Source: Ectothiorhodospira magna (GTDB taxonomy: Bacteria; Pseudomonadota; Gammaproteobacteria; Ectothiorhodospirales; Ectothiorhodospiraceae). From it: a stretch of 64,000 bases of DNA. The notes under the pieces were generated by a model. The model had not been told where the DNA came from. It saw only the letters and a list, made by a program, of their open reading frames with translations, and ran no database searches. The DNA lies in contig NZ_FOFO01000010.1 of the NCBI RefSeq assembly GCF_900110965.1, forward strand, positions 1 through 64,000, in the 5' to 3' direction. Positions within the stretch are counted from its first letter, which is position 1. Every line of letters begins with the position of its first letter. The position numbers were made by a program, and so were the translations under genes. Of the stretch, positions 56,401 through 64,000 are shown piece after piece.

Positions 56401-58478
56401 TCGGTGTCTCCCGTGTTGTGTTCTCCCGACTGCACGGCGGCGGCCAGTCGCTGCACCAGATCCCGCCAGGCCACCTGCCGGGTGAAGCCCACCACCTGAA
56501 TCCGGGGCACTCCAGACCCCTGGAGGATAAAATATCCGCCCGAGGGCGCCGGCGCCACCCCGCTCATCTGGCACACATCCCCCCGCAGGCTGCAGGACAG
56601 GCCCAACTGATGATAGGCAAAGGATTCAAAGACACGCAGGAAGCCGGTGCCCAGCGCCCCGCCCACGCCGCCCCCCAGGCTCACCAGATTATCCACCGCC
56701 CGCTGGCTGATGCGGCGCCGGAACCGGCCTTCCAGGGGCGTGTAGAGGGCGGCATCGAAGCGGACCGGCTGCCAGTTCACCAGCACCATGTCGTGGACAT
56801 GGCCCTGCAGTCGTCCCTCGATCTTGCCAAAGGCAAAGGTGCCGGTGATGGCGGCCAGATCCAGGTGGCTGATGTCCATGTCGCCGGAGAGCACCGGCGC
56901 CACCCCGAACGGGTCTTGCAGGCGCAGGTTGCGGACCATGATCAGACCGTCAAAGGCATGAATCAGCAACCGTCCGCCCACGCTCAGTTCGCCCCCTTCA
57001 TAGCGCACCTGGGGAATGACCCCGGCCAGGGTGCCGGTAAACAGGGGGCGATCCAGGGCGGCGGCCAGCAGTTCCATGGCAATGGGGGTGATTCGGCCAT
57101 CGAATGCCAGTACCGGGTCATCGCTGGCCAGACCGCCCACCTGAAGGGTCTCCACGGCCAGGGCGCCGTCCAGGATGGGGATTTGGGTCGGCGCCAGCAG
57201 GTGCAGGCCGTCCCGTTCCAGTTGCAGGGACAGACGGCTGTCCCCCAGGGGGATGCGATAGACATGGCCGCCGGCAAATCCCAGGTGGCTGGCGGGCGGG
57301 GTATGTGCCCCGTTCCACTGCAGTCGGCCTTCCAGATCGTACAGTCCCAGACGGCCTCGCCGGTCATCCAGATGGACATCCGCGAGGGTCAGGGTCGCTT
57401 GGGATGGCCTGCCCTCCCTGACCTGTAATTGGGCCGATAAGTCCCCCAAAATATCCAGGTCTTCCAGCACCGTGCCGTGGAGAAAGGGCCGCAGGAAGGT
57501 GTCGTACAGGGTCGGCAGGTGGCCCTGATCCAGGTGCAGATCCGCCTCCCGCAGGGGCGGGGTCTGCCGGGTATCCACGGCCAGTGTGCCGGCGACCCGC
57601 AGGGCTTCCCCCCAGGTCAGGGCCATCTGATCCACCTGGAGGGTGCCCCGTTGCGGCGAGCCGGTGAAGGTCAGCCCTAGCTGAGCCGGGGCTTGTGGTG
57701 AGGATTCGGCATAGACCGGATGGAGGTAGCTGCCCCCTTCGGACCAGGTCAGATCCAGCCGACCCCGCCAGTGGCCGGCCCGCTGACGGGCCTCCAATGC
57801 CAGGTCCGTGGCCAATTCTTCCCCGGCCAGGGTGCCGCCGGCGGCGCTGAAGGCGCCATCGCGCCAGGTCAGTTGGGTGACAAGGTGGGCCAGGCCCTCA
57901 TCGCCGCCGGTGGCCTGCAGATGGCCGGACACAGTCCCCTGCAGCAACAGGTCCCGCAGGGGAGAATCCGGCGCGGGGGTGGTCAAGGCCCTGAGCAGGG
58001 GCGGGAGCCCTTGCAGCGGCATGGCCTGCAGGGTGGCGGTGGCCTGCCACTGTCCCGGTCCCAGCAGCAGGCGTATCCCCACCCCATCCCATGCTTCCAG
58101 GGACAGGGCCAGATCCAGGTCCAGGCGACCATCCAGGCGCAGGGTCATGCGGCCCGTGCCGCTGCCGCGTCCCAATGCCGGATGCTGCCATGTCACCTCC
58201 AGCCGGGGACAGTCCAGGGTGAGGTTGTCCAGCCTGCCGCCCTGGCATTGCAGCCGGACCTGCCGCACCGTGCCCAGGGGTTCGGGCAATTGGAATCGTG
58301 CCACCTGCAGGTCCAGGGTATCCCGTTGCCCCAGGCTCAGGTCCAGGGTGACGCCTTCCAGGGACCAGCCGTCGCCCTGAAGGTCCCCGATGCCCAGGCG
58401 CAGACCGTCCAGGGCCAGAGCCGGGCCGGACAGTCCCGCGGTCAGCAGGATCAGGGTTGCGAGGCGGAGACGTGGCAA
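56397..58478 (-). CDS. AsmA/YdbH-like envelope protein
   Basis: The 693-residue protein has an N-terminal hydrophobic segment (LATLILLTAGLSGPALA) and long beta-rich repetitive sequence. Its C-terminus holds GGELSVGGRLLIHAFDGLIM, DISHLDLAAITGTFAFGKIE and DNLVSLGGGVGGALGTGFLR, the hallmarks of the YdbH-like (DctA-YdbH) family. In E. coli YdbH acts with TamB and YhdP in phospholipid transport to the outer membrane. The start appears to be TTG 58478. It overlaps the trhP end by 28 bases and the next gene by four, so three genes form one unit. Confidence 0.8.
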   Translation of the reverse strand: MPRLRLATLILLTAGLSGPALALDGLRLGIGDLQGDGWSLEGVTLDLSLGQRDTLDLQVARFQLPEPLGTVRQVRLQCQGGRLDNLTLDCPRLEVTWQHPALGRGSGTGRMTLRLDGRLDLDLALSLEAWDGVGIRLLLGPGQWQATATLQAMPLQGLPPLLRALTTPAPDSPLRDLLLQGTVSGHLQATGGDEGLAHLVTQLTWRDGAFSAAGGTLAGEELATDLALEARQRAGHWRGRLDLTWSEGGSYLHPVYAESSPQAPAQLGLTFTGSPQRGTLQVDQMALTWGEALRVAGTLAVDTRQTPPLREADLHLDQGHLPTLYDTFLRPFLHGTVLEDLDILGDLSAQLQVREGRPSQATLTLADVHLDDRRGRLGLYDLEGRLQWNGAHTPPASHLGFAGGHVYRIPLGDSRLSLQLERDGLHLLAPTQIPILDGALAVETLQVGGLASDDPVLAFDGRITPIAMELLAAALDRPLFTGTLAGVIPQVRYEGGELSVGGRLLIHAFDGLIMVRNLRLQDPFGVAPVLSGDMDISHLDLAAITGTFAFGKIEGRLQGHVHDMVLVNWQPVRFDAALYTPLEGRFRRRISQRAVDNLVSLGGGVGGALGTGFLRVFESFAYHQLGLSCSLRGDVCQMSGVAPAPSGGYFILQGSGVPRIQVVGFTRQVAWRDLVQRLAAAVQSGEHNTGDTD

Positions 58479-59806
58479 GGGGCTTGAGGGCTGAGTGGGT
58501 CCAGGTAGCGTATCACCAGACCCAGATGGTAATTACCGGCGGGCAGGGGGATGCGGACCCGGTAGCCCGCCCCCGGCGCCTCCGGCATGGTGTCCCCCGT
58601 CAGGCTGTACAGGGCCTCCAGAATCAGTTCCCGGCTGCCCGCCGGGGTCATCACCTCCAGCCGATCCCCTACCGCGAACTTGTTCTTTACCTCGATCTCC
58701 GCCATTCCGGTGTCGGGATCAAAACCCAGGATCTCTCCCACGAACAGCTGGCGGGCGGATTCCGAATGTCCCCGTGCATAATTCTGTGCGGTGCGGTCCT
58801 TGTTGCGGGTGAGGAAGCCGTCGGTATAGCCCCGGTTGGCCAGCCCCTCCAGGTGATCCAGCAGTCGCGGATCGAAGTCCCGGCCCGCCGCCGCATCGTC
58901 GATGGCACGGCGATACACCTGGGTGGCGCGGGCGGCGTAGTAGTGGGATTTGGTCCGGCCCTCGATCTTCAGCGCGTCCACCCCGATCTGCGTCAGTCGC
59001 CCCACATGCTCCACCGCCCGCAGGTCCATGGCATTGAGAATGTAGGTGCCGTGCTCATCCTCCTCCACCGGCATGAGCTGTCCGGGCCGTTCCCCTTCTT
59101 CCAGCAGGAATGCCTCGTTCGCCCGTGGATGACGCCCCCCGGCGGCGGCCTCCATCGGCAGCAGGTCGCCGGTGTCATCGGTCCGGGTGGGGTGCAGACG
59201 GTAGCGCCAGCGGCAGGAATTGGTGCAGGCTCCCTGGTTGGCATCCCGGTGATTGAAGTAGCCCGACAGCAGGCAGCGCCCGGAATAGGCGATGCACATG
59301 GCCCCATGCACCATCACTTCCAGTTCCATGTCCGGGCAGTCCTGACGGATCCGGCTGATCTCCTCCAGGGACAGTTCCCGGGACAGGATCACCCGGGACA
59401 GGCCCAGCCCCTGCCAGAAGCGTACCGAGGCCTGATTCACCGTATTGGCCTGCACCGACAGGTGCACCGGGATCTGGGGCCAGGTTTCACGGACCATCAG
59501 GATCAGGCCCGGATCCGACATGATCAGGGCATCCGGCGCCAGTTCCACCACCGGGGCCATGTCCTCCAGGAAGGTCTGCACCTTGGCGGGATGGGCGGCA
59601 ATATTGGTGGCCAGGAAGAATCGGCGGCCCGCGGCGTGGGTGGCCTCGATCCCGGCCCGCAGTCGTTCCAGGGTGGAAAAGTCGTTGTTGCGCACCCGCA
59701 GGGAGTAGCGGGGCAGGCCGGCATACACCGCGTCGGCGCCGTAGGCCAGGGCGTAGTGCAGGTTTTTTAAGGTGCCGGCGGGGGTGAGGAGTTCGGGGGT
59801 TTTCAT
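58451..59806 (-). CDS. trhP: tRNA 5-hydroxyuridine modification protein (U32 family)
   Basis: TrhP (YegQ) is needed for prephenate-dependent hydroxylation of U34 in several tRNAs. The 451-residue protein begins PELLTPAGTLKNLHYALAYG and carries the U32 signature EVMVHGAMCIAYSGRCLLSG near residue 165, continuing into NQGACTNSCRW; these cysteines are the expected iron-sulfur ligands. The C-terminal part includes KNKFAVGDRLEVMTPAGSRE. It is not the ubiquinone-pathway UbiU/UbiV, which are shorter. It is divergent from apbC. Confidence 0.9.
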   Translation of the reverse strand: MKTPELLTPAGTLKNLHYALAYGADAVYAGLPRYSLRVRNNDFSTLERLRAGIEATHAAGRRFFLATNIAAHPAKVQTFLEDMAPVVELAPDALIMSDPGLILMVRETWPQIPVHLSVQANTVNQASVRFWQGLGLSRVILSRELSLEEISRIRQDCPDMELEVMVHGAMCIAYSGRCLLSGYFNHRDANQGACTNSCRWRYRLHPTRTDDTGDLLPMEAAAGGRHPRANEAFLLEEGERPGQLMPVEEDEHGTYILNAMDLRAVEHVGRLTQIGVDALKIEGRTKSHYYAARATQVYRRAIDDAAAGRDFDPRLLDHLEGLANRGYTDGFLTRNKDRTAQNYARGHSESARQLFVGEILGFDPDTGMAEIEVKNKFAVGDRLEVMTPAGSRELILEALYSLTGDTMPEAPGAGYRVRIPLPAGNYHLGLVIRYLDPLSPQAPCHVSASQP

Positions 59807-59936
59807 GGAGAGAATGATACTGCAGTTGCGATGGTTGCGTGGGACAGTAACCCCTTTATCGACAGGGGGATTCAGTGTTCCCGAGTTCCTTGGTGTAGAA
59901 TCCGGGGATTACACTCTGAACCCCGAGGAAGGCTTG

Positions 59937-61022
59937 ATGTCCCAGGTGTCCCGCTTGCAGGTTGAAACGGCGCTCAAGGCGATCCAGGATCCCTACATGG
60001 ACAAGGATCTGATGTCCGCCAAGGCCGTCAAGGATATTCAGGTGGATGGCGGCACGGTCAATATCCAGCTGACCCTGGGCTATGCCGCCGCCGGCTGGCA
60101 CGAAGCACTGCGCCGGGCCGTGACCGAGGCGGTGGAGGGCATTGAGGGTGTTGCCACGGTGGCGGTGCAGGTGGAGACCCGCATCGTCTCCCACGCGGTA
60201 CAGAAGAATCTCAAACCCCTGCAGGGGATCAAGAACATCATCGCCGTGGCCTCCGGCAAGGGCGGGGTGGGCAAGTCCACCACCGCCGTCAATCTGGCCC
60301 TGGCCCTGGCGGGGGAGGGAGCCAGTGTGGGCATCCTGGATGCCGACATCTACGGCCCCAGCCAGCCCCGCATGCTGGGCATCTCCGGCAAGCCGGAGAC
60401 CCGGGACGGCAAGACCATGGAGCCGATGGAAAACCACGGCATCCAGGCCATGTCCATCGGGTTTCTCATCGATGAGGACACCCCCATGATCTGGCGTGGC
60501 CCCATGGTCACCCAGGCCCTGGAACAGCTGTTGCGGGACACCAACTGGAAGGCGCTGGATTATCTGGTCATCGACCTGCCGCCGGGCACCGGCGACACCC
60601 AGCTTACCCTGGCCCAGAAGATTCCGGTGAGCGGTGCCGTCATCGTCACCACGCCCCAGGACATCGCCCTGCTGGATGCCCGCAAGGGTCTGAAGATGTT
60701 CGAGAAGGTGGACGTGCCGGTGCTGGGGGTGGTGGAGAACATGAGCATCCACATCTGCTCCAACTGCGGTCACGAGGAATACATCTTCGGCCAGGGCGGT
60801 GGCGAGCGCATGGCCGGGGACTACGGCGTGGCGTTCCTCGGCGCCCTGCCGCTGGATATCCAGATCCGTGAACAGGCCGACGGTGGTCGCCCCACCGTGA
60901 TCGCCCAGCCCGATAGCCGCATTGCCGAGATCTACCGGGAGATCGCCCGCCGCACCGCCGCCCGTCTGGCCGCCCAGGCCCGGGACTACAGCGCCAAGTT
61001 CCCCAACATCGTCATTCAATAA
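59937..61022 (+). CDS. apbC: Iron-sulfur cluster carrier protein ApbC (Mrp)
   Basis: ApbC/Mrp is a P-loop ATPase that binds and transfers [4Fe-4S] clusters. The 361-residue protein has an N-terminal MIP18-like domain (~1-85), the deviant Walker A VASGKGGVGKSTTAVNLALA near residue 105, LVIDLPPGTGDTQLTLAQ near 210, and the cluster-binding CxxC in ICSNCGHEEYIFGQGGG near 278. ATG 59937 has GAGGAAGG about six bases upstream; the open frame extends upstream without support. dcd follows after 15 bases. Confidence 0.94.
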   Translation: MSQVSRLQVETALKAIQDPYMDKDLMSAKAVKDIQVDGGTVNIQLTLGYAAAGWHEALRRAVTEAVEGIEGVATVAVQVETRIVSHAVQKNLKPLQGIKNIIAVASGKGGVGKSTTAVNLALALAGEGASVGILDADIYGPSQPRMLGISGKPETRDGKTMEPMENHGIQAMSIGFLIDEDTPMIWRGPMVTQALEQLLRDTNWKALDYLVIDLPPGTGDTQLTLAQKIPVSGAVIVTTPQDIALLDARKGLKMFEKVDVPVLGVVENMSIHICSNCGHEEYIFGQGGGERMAGDYGVAFLGALPLDIQIREQADGGRPTVIAQPDSRIAEIYREIARRTAARLAAQARDYSAKFPNIVIQ

Positions 61023-61037
61023 AAGGCAGGCCGTTTC

Positions 61038-62738
61038 ATGTCGATCAAATCGGACAAGTGGATCCGCCGCATGGCGGCCCAGGGCATGATCGAACCCTTC
61101 GAGCCGGGGCAGGTGCGGTACGCCGGAGAGGAACGCATCATCTCCTACGGCACCTCCAGCTACGGCTATGACGTGCGCTGCGCCGACGAATTCAAGGTGT
61201 TCACCAACATCAACTCCACCATCGTGGACCCTAAGTCCTTCGACGAACGCAGTTTCGTGGACGTCAAATCGGATGTCTGCATCATCCCCCCCAACTCCTT
61301 CGCCCTGGCGCGGACGGTGGAGTATTTCCGGATTCCCCGCAATGTACTGACCATCTGTCTGGGCAAGAGCACCTATGCCCGCTGCTTCCGGGGAGACACC
61401 CGAGTGGCTCTGGTCGACGGCTCGGCGCCGACGCTTGAAGACATGGCCCAGCGGTCGGAGGACGGTGAGTTGTTCTGGGGGTACAGCATGGGTGAGCACG
61501 GTCGTCTGATTGTGACCTTGCTGGAGTCCCCCCGTTTCATCGGACGTGATGCCCTGATGGCGGTGACCCTGGACAATGACGAGGTCATTCATTGCACACC
61601 GGATCATGAGTTCCTGCGTCGGGACGGTCGACTCGTTCAAGCCCATGAACTGCGGGACGGTGACTCCCTGATGCCGCTCTATCGGCAACTGGCGCGGGGT
61701 TACGAGGTGGTGTACCAGCCCCTGAACGGACATCTCTATCCCACTCACCGGCTGGCCGATGAGTGGAATCTGCGCAACGGGATCTATCCCGACATGCCGG
61801 GCAGCCATCGTCATCACAAGGATTTTGATCGCCGCAACAATATGCCCTGGAATATCGATCGCATGGCGGCTTCCGACCATATCCGCCTTCATAACGGCAA
61901 GACTTACGGGGAAGATTTCGACCCGGATGAACATGGCGAGTCCATTCGCCAGGCGCTGGCGCGCCTGCGTCAGGACCCTGACTGGCTGACGCGATTCAAG
62001 GAAGCGCAGCAGCAGCGTGCCAGAGCGTTTTGGGAGGATGAACGTTATGCCTCGGCACGTCAGGCGCTGTTGCGCAAGCATGCCGATAACTGGACGCCGG
62101 CCCGCCGTGAGCAGCAGCGCAATGCGATGATCGATTATTTCTCCGATCCGGCCGCCCGGGTCAGGGCGGGCGAGATATCCCGTCGTGCCTGGTCACGGGA
62201 TGAAGGTGTACGCAGGGCTCGTCAGGCTGAGGTTGCTCGTGGGATTCGTCTTCGCCAGGACATCACGGTCGAGAACGTCCGCGAGGCACTGGACCGAACC
62301 GGCTCCATCCGCGGTGCGGCTCGACTGTTGAATTGCGATCGCTCGGTATTTCGCCGTTTCCCGCAGGAACTTGCCGCCTTCCGTGGACAGGGCCGCACAG
62401 GTACCCACAACCACAAGGTGGCCTCGGTCCGGGAACTGCCCGGCGACCACGATGTGTACTGTCTCTCCGTGCCCGAGGCCGGTAATTTCGCCCTGGATGC
62501 CGGCGTATTCGTTCGAAATTGCGGCATCATTGTGAATGTGACCCCTCTGGAACCGGAGTGGGAGGGGCATGTGACCCTGGAGTTTTCCAATACCACCCCC
62601 CTGCCGGCGCGGATCTATGCCAATGAAGGGGTGGCGCAGATGCTGTTCCTGGAGTCCGATGAGGTCTGCGAGACGTCCTACAAGGATCGGGGCGGCAAGT
62701 ATCAGGGGCAACGGGGCGTGACCTTGCCCAAGACCTGA
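61038..62738 (+). CDS. dcd: dCTP deaminase precursor interrupted by an HNH intein
   Basis: Dcd converts dCTP to dUTP for thymidylate synthesis. The joined extein (residues 1-115 and 495-566, 187 in total) is a normal-length Dcd: [53 protein letters not shown], then after the intein [20 protein letters not shown], where the catalytic Glu lies in [11 protein letters not shown]. The intein (379 residues) follows Arg115, directly beside Ser111 and Arg115 of the active site, so the precursor should be inactive until spliced. A twin hairpin/terminator follows. It is probably in one operon with apbC. Confidence 0.95.
   Translation: MSIKSDKWIRRMAAQGMIEPFEPGQVRYAGEERIISYGTSSYGYDVRCADEFKVFTNINSTIVDPKSFDERSFVDVKSDVCIIPPNSFALARTVEYFRIPRNVLTICLGKSTYARCFRGDTRVALVDGSAPTLEDMAQRSEDGELFWGYSMGEHGRLIVTLLESPRFIGRDALMAVTLDNDEVIHCTPDHEFLRRDGRLVQAHELRDGDSLMPLYRQLARGYEVVYQPLNGHLYPTHRLADEWNLRNGIYPDMPGSHRHHKDFDRRNNMPWNIDRMAASDHIRLHNGKTYGEDFDPDEHGESIRQALARLRQDPDWLTRFKEAQQQRARAFWEDERYASARQALLRKHADNWTPARREQQRNAMIDYFSDPAARVRAGEISRRAWSRDEGVRRARQAEVARGIRLRQDITVENVREALDRTGSIRGAARLLNCDRSVFRRFPQELAAFRGQGRTGTHNHKVASVRELPGDHDVYCLSVPEAGNFALDAGVFVRNCGIIVNVTPLEPEWEGHVTLEFSNTTPLPARIYANEGVAQMLFLESDEVCETSYKDRGGKYQGQRGVTLPKT
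61383..62519 (+). other. Intein with HNH homing endonuclease domain in Dcd
   Basis: The intein spans residues 116-494 of the precursor. Block A is [13 protein letters not shown], block B is [17 protein letters not shown] with its Thr and His (187-190), block F is [16 protein letters not shown], and block G is DAGVFVRN followed by extein Cys495. The usual penultimate His is replaced by Arg493. In the middle is an HNH domain ([20 protein letters not shown] and DHIRLH, ~257-285). A charged helical region with tryptophan-containing repeats and a helix-turn-helix-like segment ([20 protein letters not shown], ~413-432) completes the insert. Confidence 0.93.
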
Positions 62739-62774
62739 ACCATTCCCCTATTAAGAGTGGGGTTGACCCGGCGC

Positions 62775-62842
62775 CAGTCTTGTTCAAGACTGATTCCAGA
62801 ACATGACAGCAACCGCCAATTCATGTTTAATGGCGGTTTTCC
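62775..62842 (+). terminator. Hairpin pair and terminator after dcd
   Basis: CAGTCTTG-TT-CAAGACTG (62775-62792) is a perfect 8-bp stem with a two-base loop. Then AACCGCCA and TGGCGGTT (62811-62838) form an 8-bp stem followed by TTCCC. The second is the better candidate to end the apbC-dcd transcript. Confidence 0.5.
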
Positions 62843-62919
62843 CGGCGAGCCCACGCCGCGGTTTCGGGCGTCGGGTCGCGGCCCCGACCCCGGGCCGCAA
62901 GCCAAGAGGTAGCTTGAAG

Positions 62920-63549
62920 ATGCAGCAACAGATGGCCGGCCACCACGCAGACCCCGTGGTGGGCTACAGCCTACATAACCGCCGTTACCTGAACGTCACC
63001 AACCGTTGTACCCTGCGCTGCGCCTTCTGCCCCAAGTTCAACAAGACCTGGGAGGTGCAGGGATACCCCCTGCGGCTGTATCAGGAGCCCACGGTGGAAC
63101 AGATGCTCGACGCGGTGGGCGATCCGAAGGCTTACGAAGCCGTGGTGTTCTGCGGCCTGGGCGAACCCACCCTGCGCCTGGACGCCGTCCTGACCGTGGC
63201 CCGGCAACTCAAGGCCCGGGGCGCCCCCGCCATCCGCATCAATACCGATGGCCTGGCCAGTCTGGTCCATGGCCGGGATGTGACCCCGGAGATGGCCGGC
63301 TGTATCGATGCCCTGTCCGTCTCCCTCAATGCCCAGGATGCCTTCACCTACGAGCGGCACTGCCGGCCCAAACTGCCCGGTGCCTATCCGGCCCTGCTGG
63401 ACTTCGTCCGTAACGCCCGTGTCCATGTGCCCGAGGTCACCGTCACCGCCGTCGACGGGCTGCCGGGGGTGGACATCTCCGCCTGCGAAGCCCTGGCCCG
63501 GGAACTGGGAGTGGGGTTTCGTCGCCGGGTTCTGGATCAGGTGGGCTGA
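62920..63549 (+). CDS. TatD-associated-type radical SAM protein
   Basis: The 209-residue protein has the radical SAM motif CTLRCAFC (Cys30, 34, 37) in YLNVTNRCTLRCAFCPKF, followed by VVFCGLGEPTLRLDAVL. It resembles the short family usually linked to, or fused with, TatD nucleases (TIGR04038 type), whose function is unknown. No tatD gene is visible in the window. ATG 62920 has AGAGG about 12 bases upstream; a longer open frame upstream runs through the terminator and is rejected. The next radical SAM gene starts two bases after its stop. Confidence 0.82.
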   Translation: MQQQMAGHHADPVVGYSLHNRRYLNVTNRCTLRCAFCPKFNKTWEVQGYPLRLYQEPTVEQMLDAVGDPKAYEAVVFCGLGEPTLRLDAVLTVARQLKARGAPAIRINTDGLASLVHGRDVTPEMAGCIDALSVSLNAQDAFTYERHCRPKLPGAYPALLDFVRNARVHVPEVTVTAVDGLPGVDISACEALARELGVGFRRRVLDQVG

Positions 63550-63551
63550 GC

Positions 63552-64000
63552 ATGTCCACCCTCACCGACCGGGTCAACACCCTGGGCAGCCACCTGCGCG
63601 CCCAGTACGGCCAGCGGGTACACAAGCTCACCGTGAGCGCCGGATTCATCTGCCCCAACATGGACGGCACCAAGGGCCGCGGCGGTTGCAGCTTCTGCAA
63701 CAACGCCAGTTTTGCCCCCCAGGGGCAGGACGGCGGCGCCGTGCGCCGGCAGTTGGACGAGGGCAGGGCCGTGGTGGCCCGGCGCACCGGCGCCCGCCTG
63801 CATCTGGCCTATTTTCAGGCTTATACCAACACCTACGCCGAGATTACCCGTCTCAAGGCCCTCTATGATGCCGCCCTGGAACAGCCGGGAGTGGTGGGAC
63901 TGTCCATCGGTACCCGCCCCGACTGTGTGCCCGACGAAGTGCTGGACCTGCTGGTGTCCTACCAGGAACAGGGCCATACCCTGTGGCTGGAACTGGGCCT
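63552..64000 (+). CDS. YhcC-type radical SAM protein (TIGR01212), 3' end outside window
   Basis: The first 149 codons are present. The iron-sulfur cysteines lie in ICPNMDGTKGRGGCSFCNN (Cys34, 46, 49), the arrangement of the YhcC/TIGR01212 family. AYFQAYTNTYAEITRLKALY and GLSIGTRPDCVPDEVLDLL follow as expected. The function of the family is not established. The gene is cut by the right edge and is co-transcribed with the preceding radical SAM gene. Confidence 0.88.
   Translation, partial: MSTLTDRVNTLGSHLRAQYGQRVHKLTVSAGFICPNMDGTKGRGGCSFCNNASFAPQGQDGGAVRRQLDEGRAVVARRTGARLHLAYFQAYTNTYAEITRLKALYDAALEQPGVVGLSIGTRPDCVPDEVLDLLVSYQEQGHTLWLELG

Overview
The window is a GC-rich, densely coded piece of a gammaproteobacterial chromosome. 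UbiT, MurU/AmgK, TamA/TamB, DksA, GlnE, PilT, TrhP and Bpt are all typical of Gammaproteobacteria. The tkt-gap-pgk-pyk-fba cluster and the IscB-type remnants suggest Chromatiales (an Ectothiorhodospiraceae- or Chromatiaceae-like, possibly autotrophic, organism). That placement is inference; no 16S rRNA, tRNA or RuBisCO gene is visible.

Layout. 0-2.6 kb (minus strand): ubiT (oxygen-independent ubiquinone synthesis) and the murU/amgK pair of cell-wall recycling. 2.6-3.4 kb: a decayed IscB (OMEGA) element with a wrecked nuclease gene but a well-kept omega-RNA, sitting three bases before the amgK start codon. 3.5-14.3 kb: glgX, cpdA, an O-methyltransferase, a DksA lacking two zinc cysteines, argA, a GNAT/C39-peptidase fusion next to a RimK-like ATP-grasp ligase, a DUF192 lipoprotein and ilvD. 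14.5-21.7 kb (minus): a beta-CASP RNase, tamB, tamA and a small helical protein. 21.7-22.1 kb: a gene-less stretch with a 5S-rRNA-like motif and an orphan intrinsic terminator. 22.1-26.1 kb (minus): a ferric-iron ABC importer (fbpA, fbpB, fbpC). 26.3-27.0 kb: a second IscB locus, where an unknown gene is bracketed by a right-end remnant and a solitary omega-RNA left end. 27.1-33.5 kb: two PilT-family ATPases, glnE, ilvE and a zinc-finger protein. 33.5-46.8 kb: a sulfotransferase, mdh, DUF6489, a 5'-3' exonuclease, zevA/zevB (zinc uptake), an SDR, a membrane FKBP, a GNAT-nitrilase fusion, metH, bpt and mtgA. 46.8-55.3 kb (minus): DUF3634, pldA, then fba, pyk, pgk, gap and tkt. 55.7-64 kb: a hypothetical protein with an AsmA/YdbH-like partner, trhP, apbC, an intein-split dcd, and two consecutive radical SAM genes, the last cut by the window edge.

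Themes. Envelope building (TamAB, YdbH-like, MtgA, PldA, MurU/AmgK), metal handling (FbpABC, ZevAB, ApbC) and central carbon/nitrogen metabolism dominate. The accessory signals are two traces of an RNA-guided IscB element and an HNH-endonuclease intein in the dCTP deaminase active site. The same IS200/IS605-type right end abuts an ATGATG start codon twice, as expected if ATGA is the target-adjacent motif. Several C-rich hairpin repeats recur between genes.
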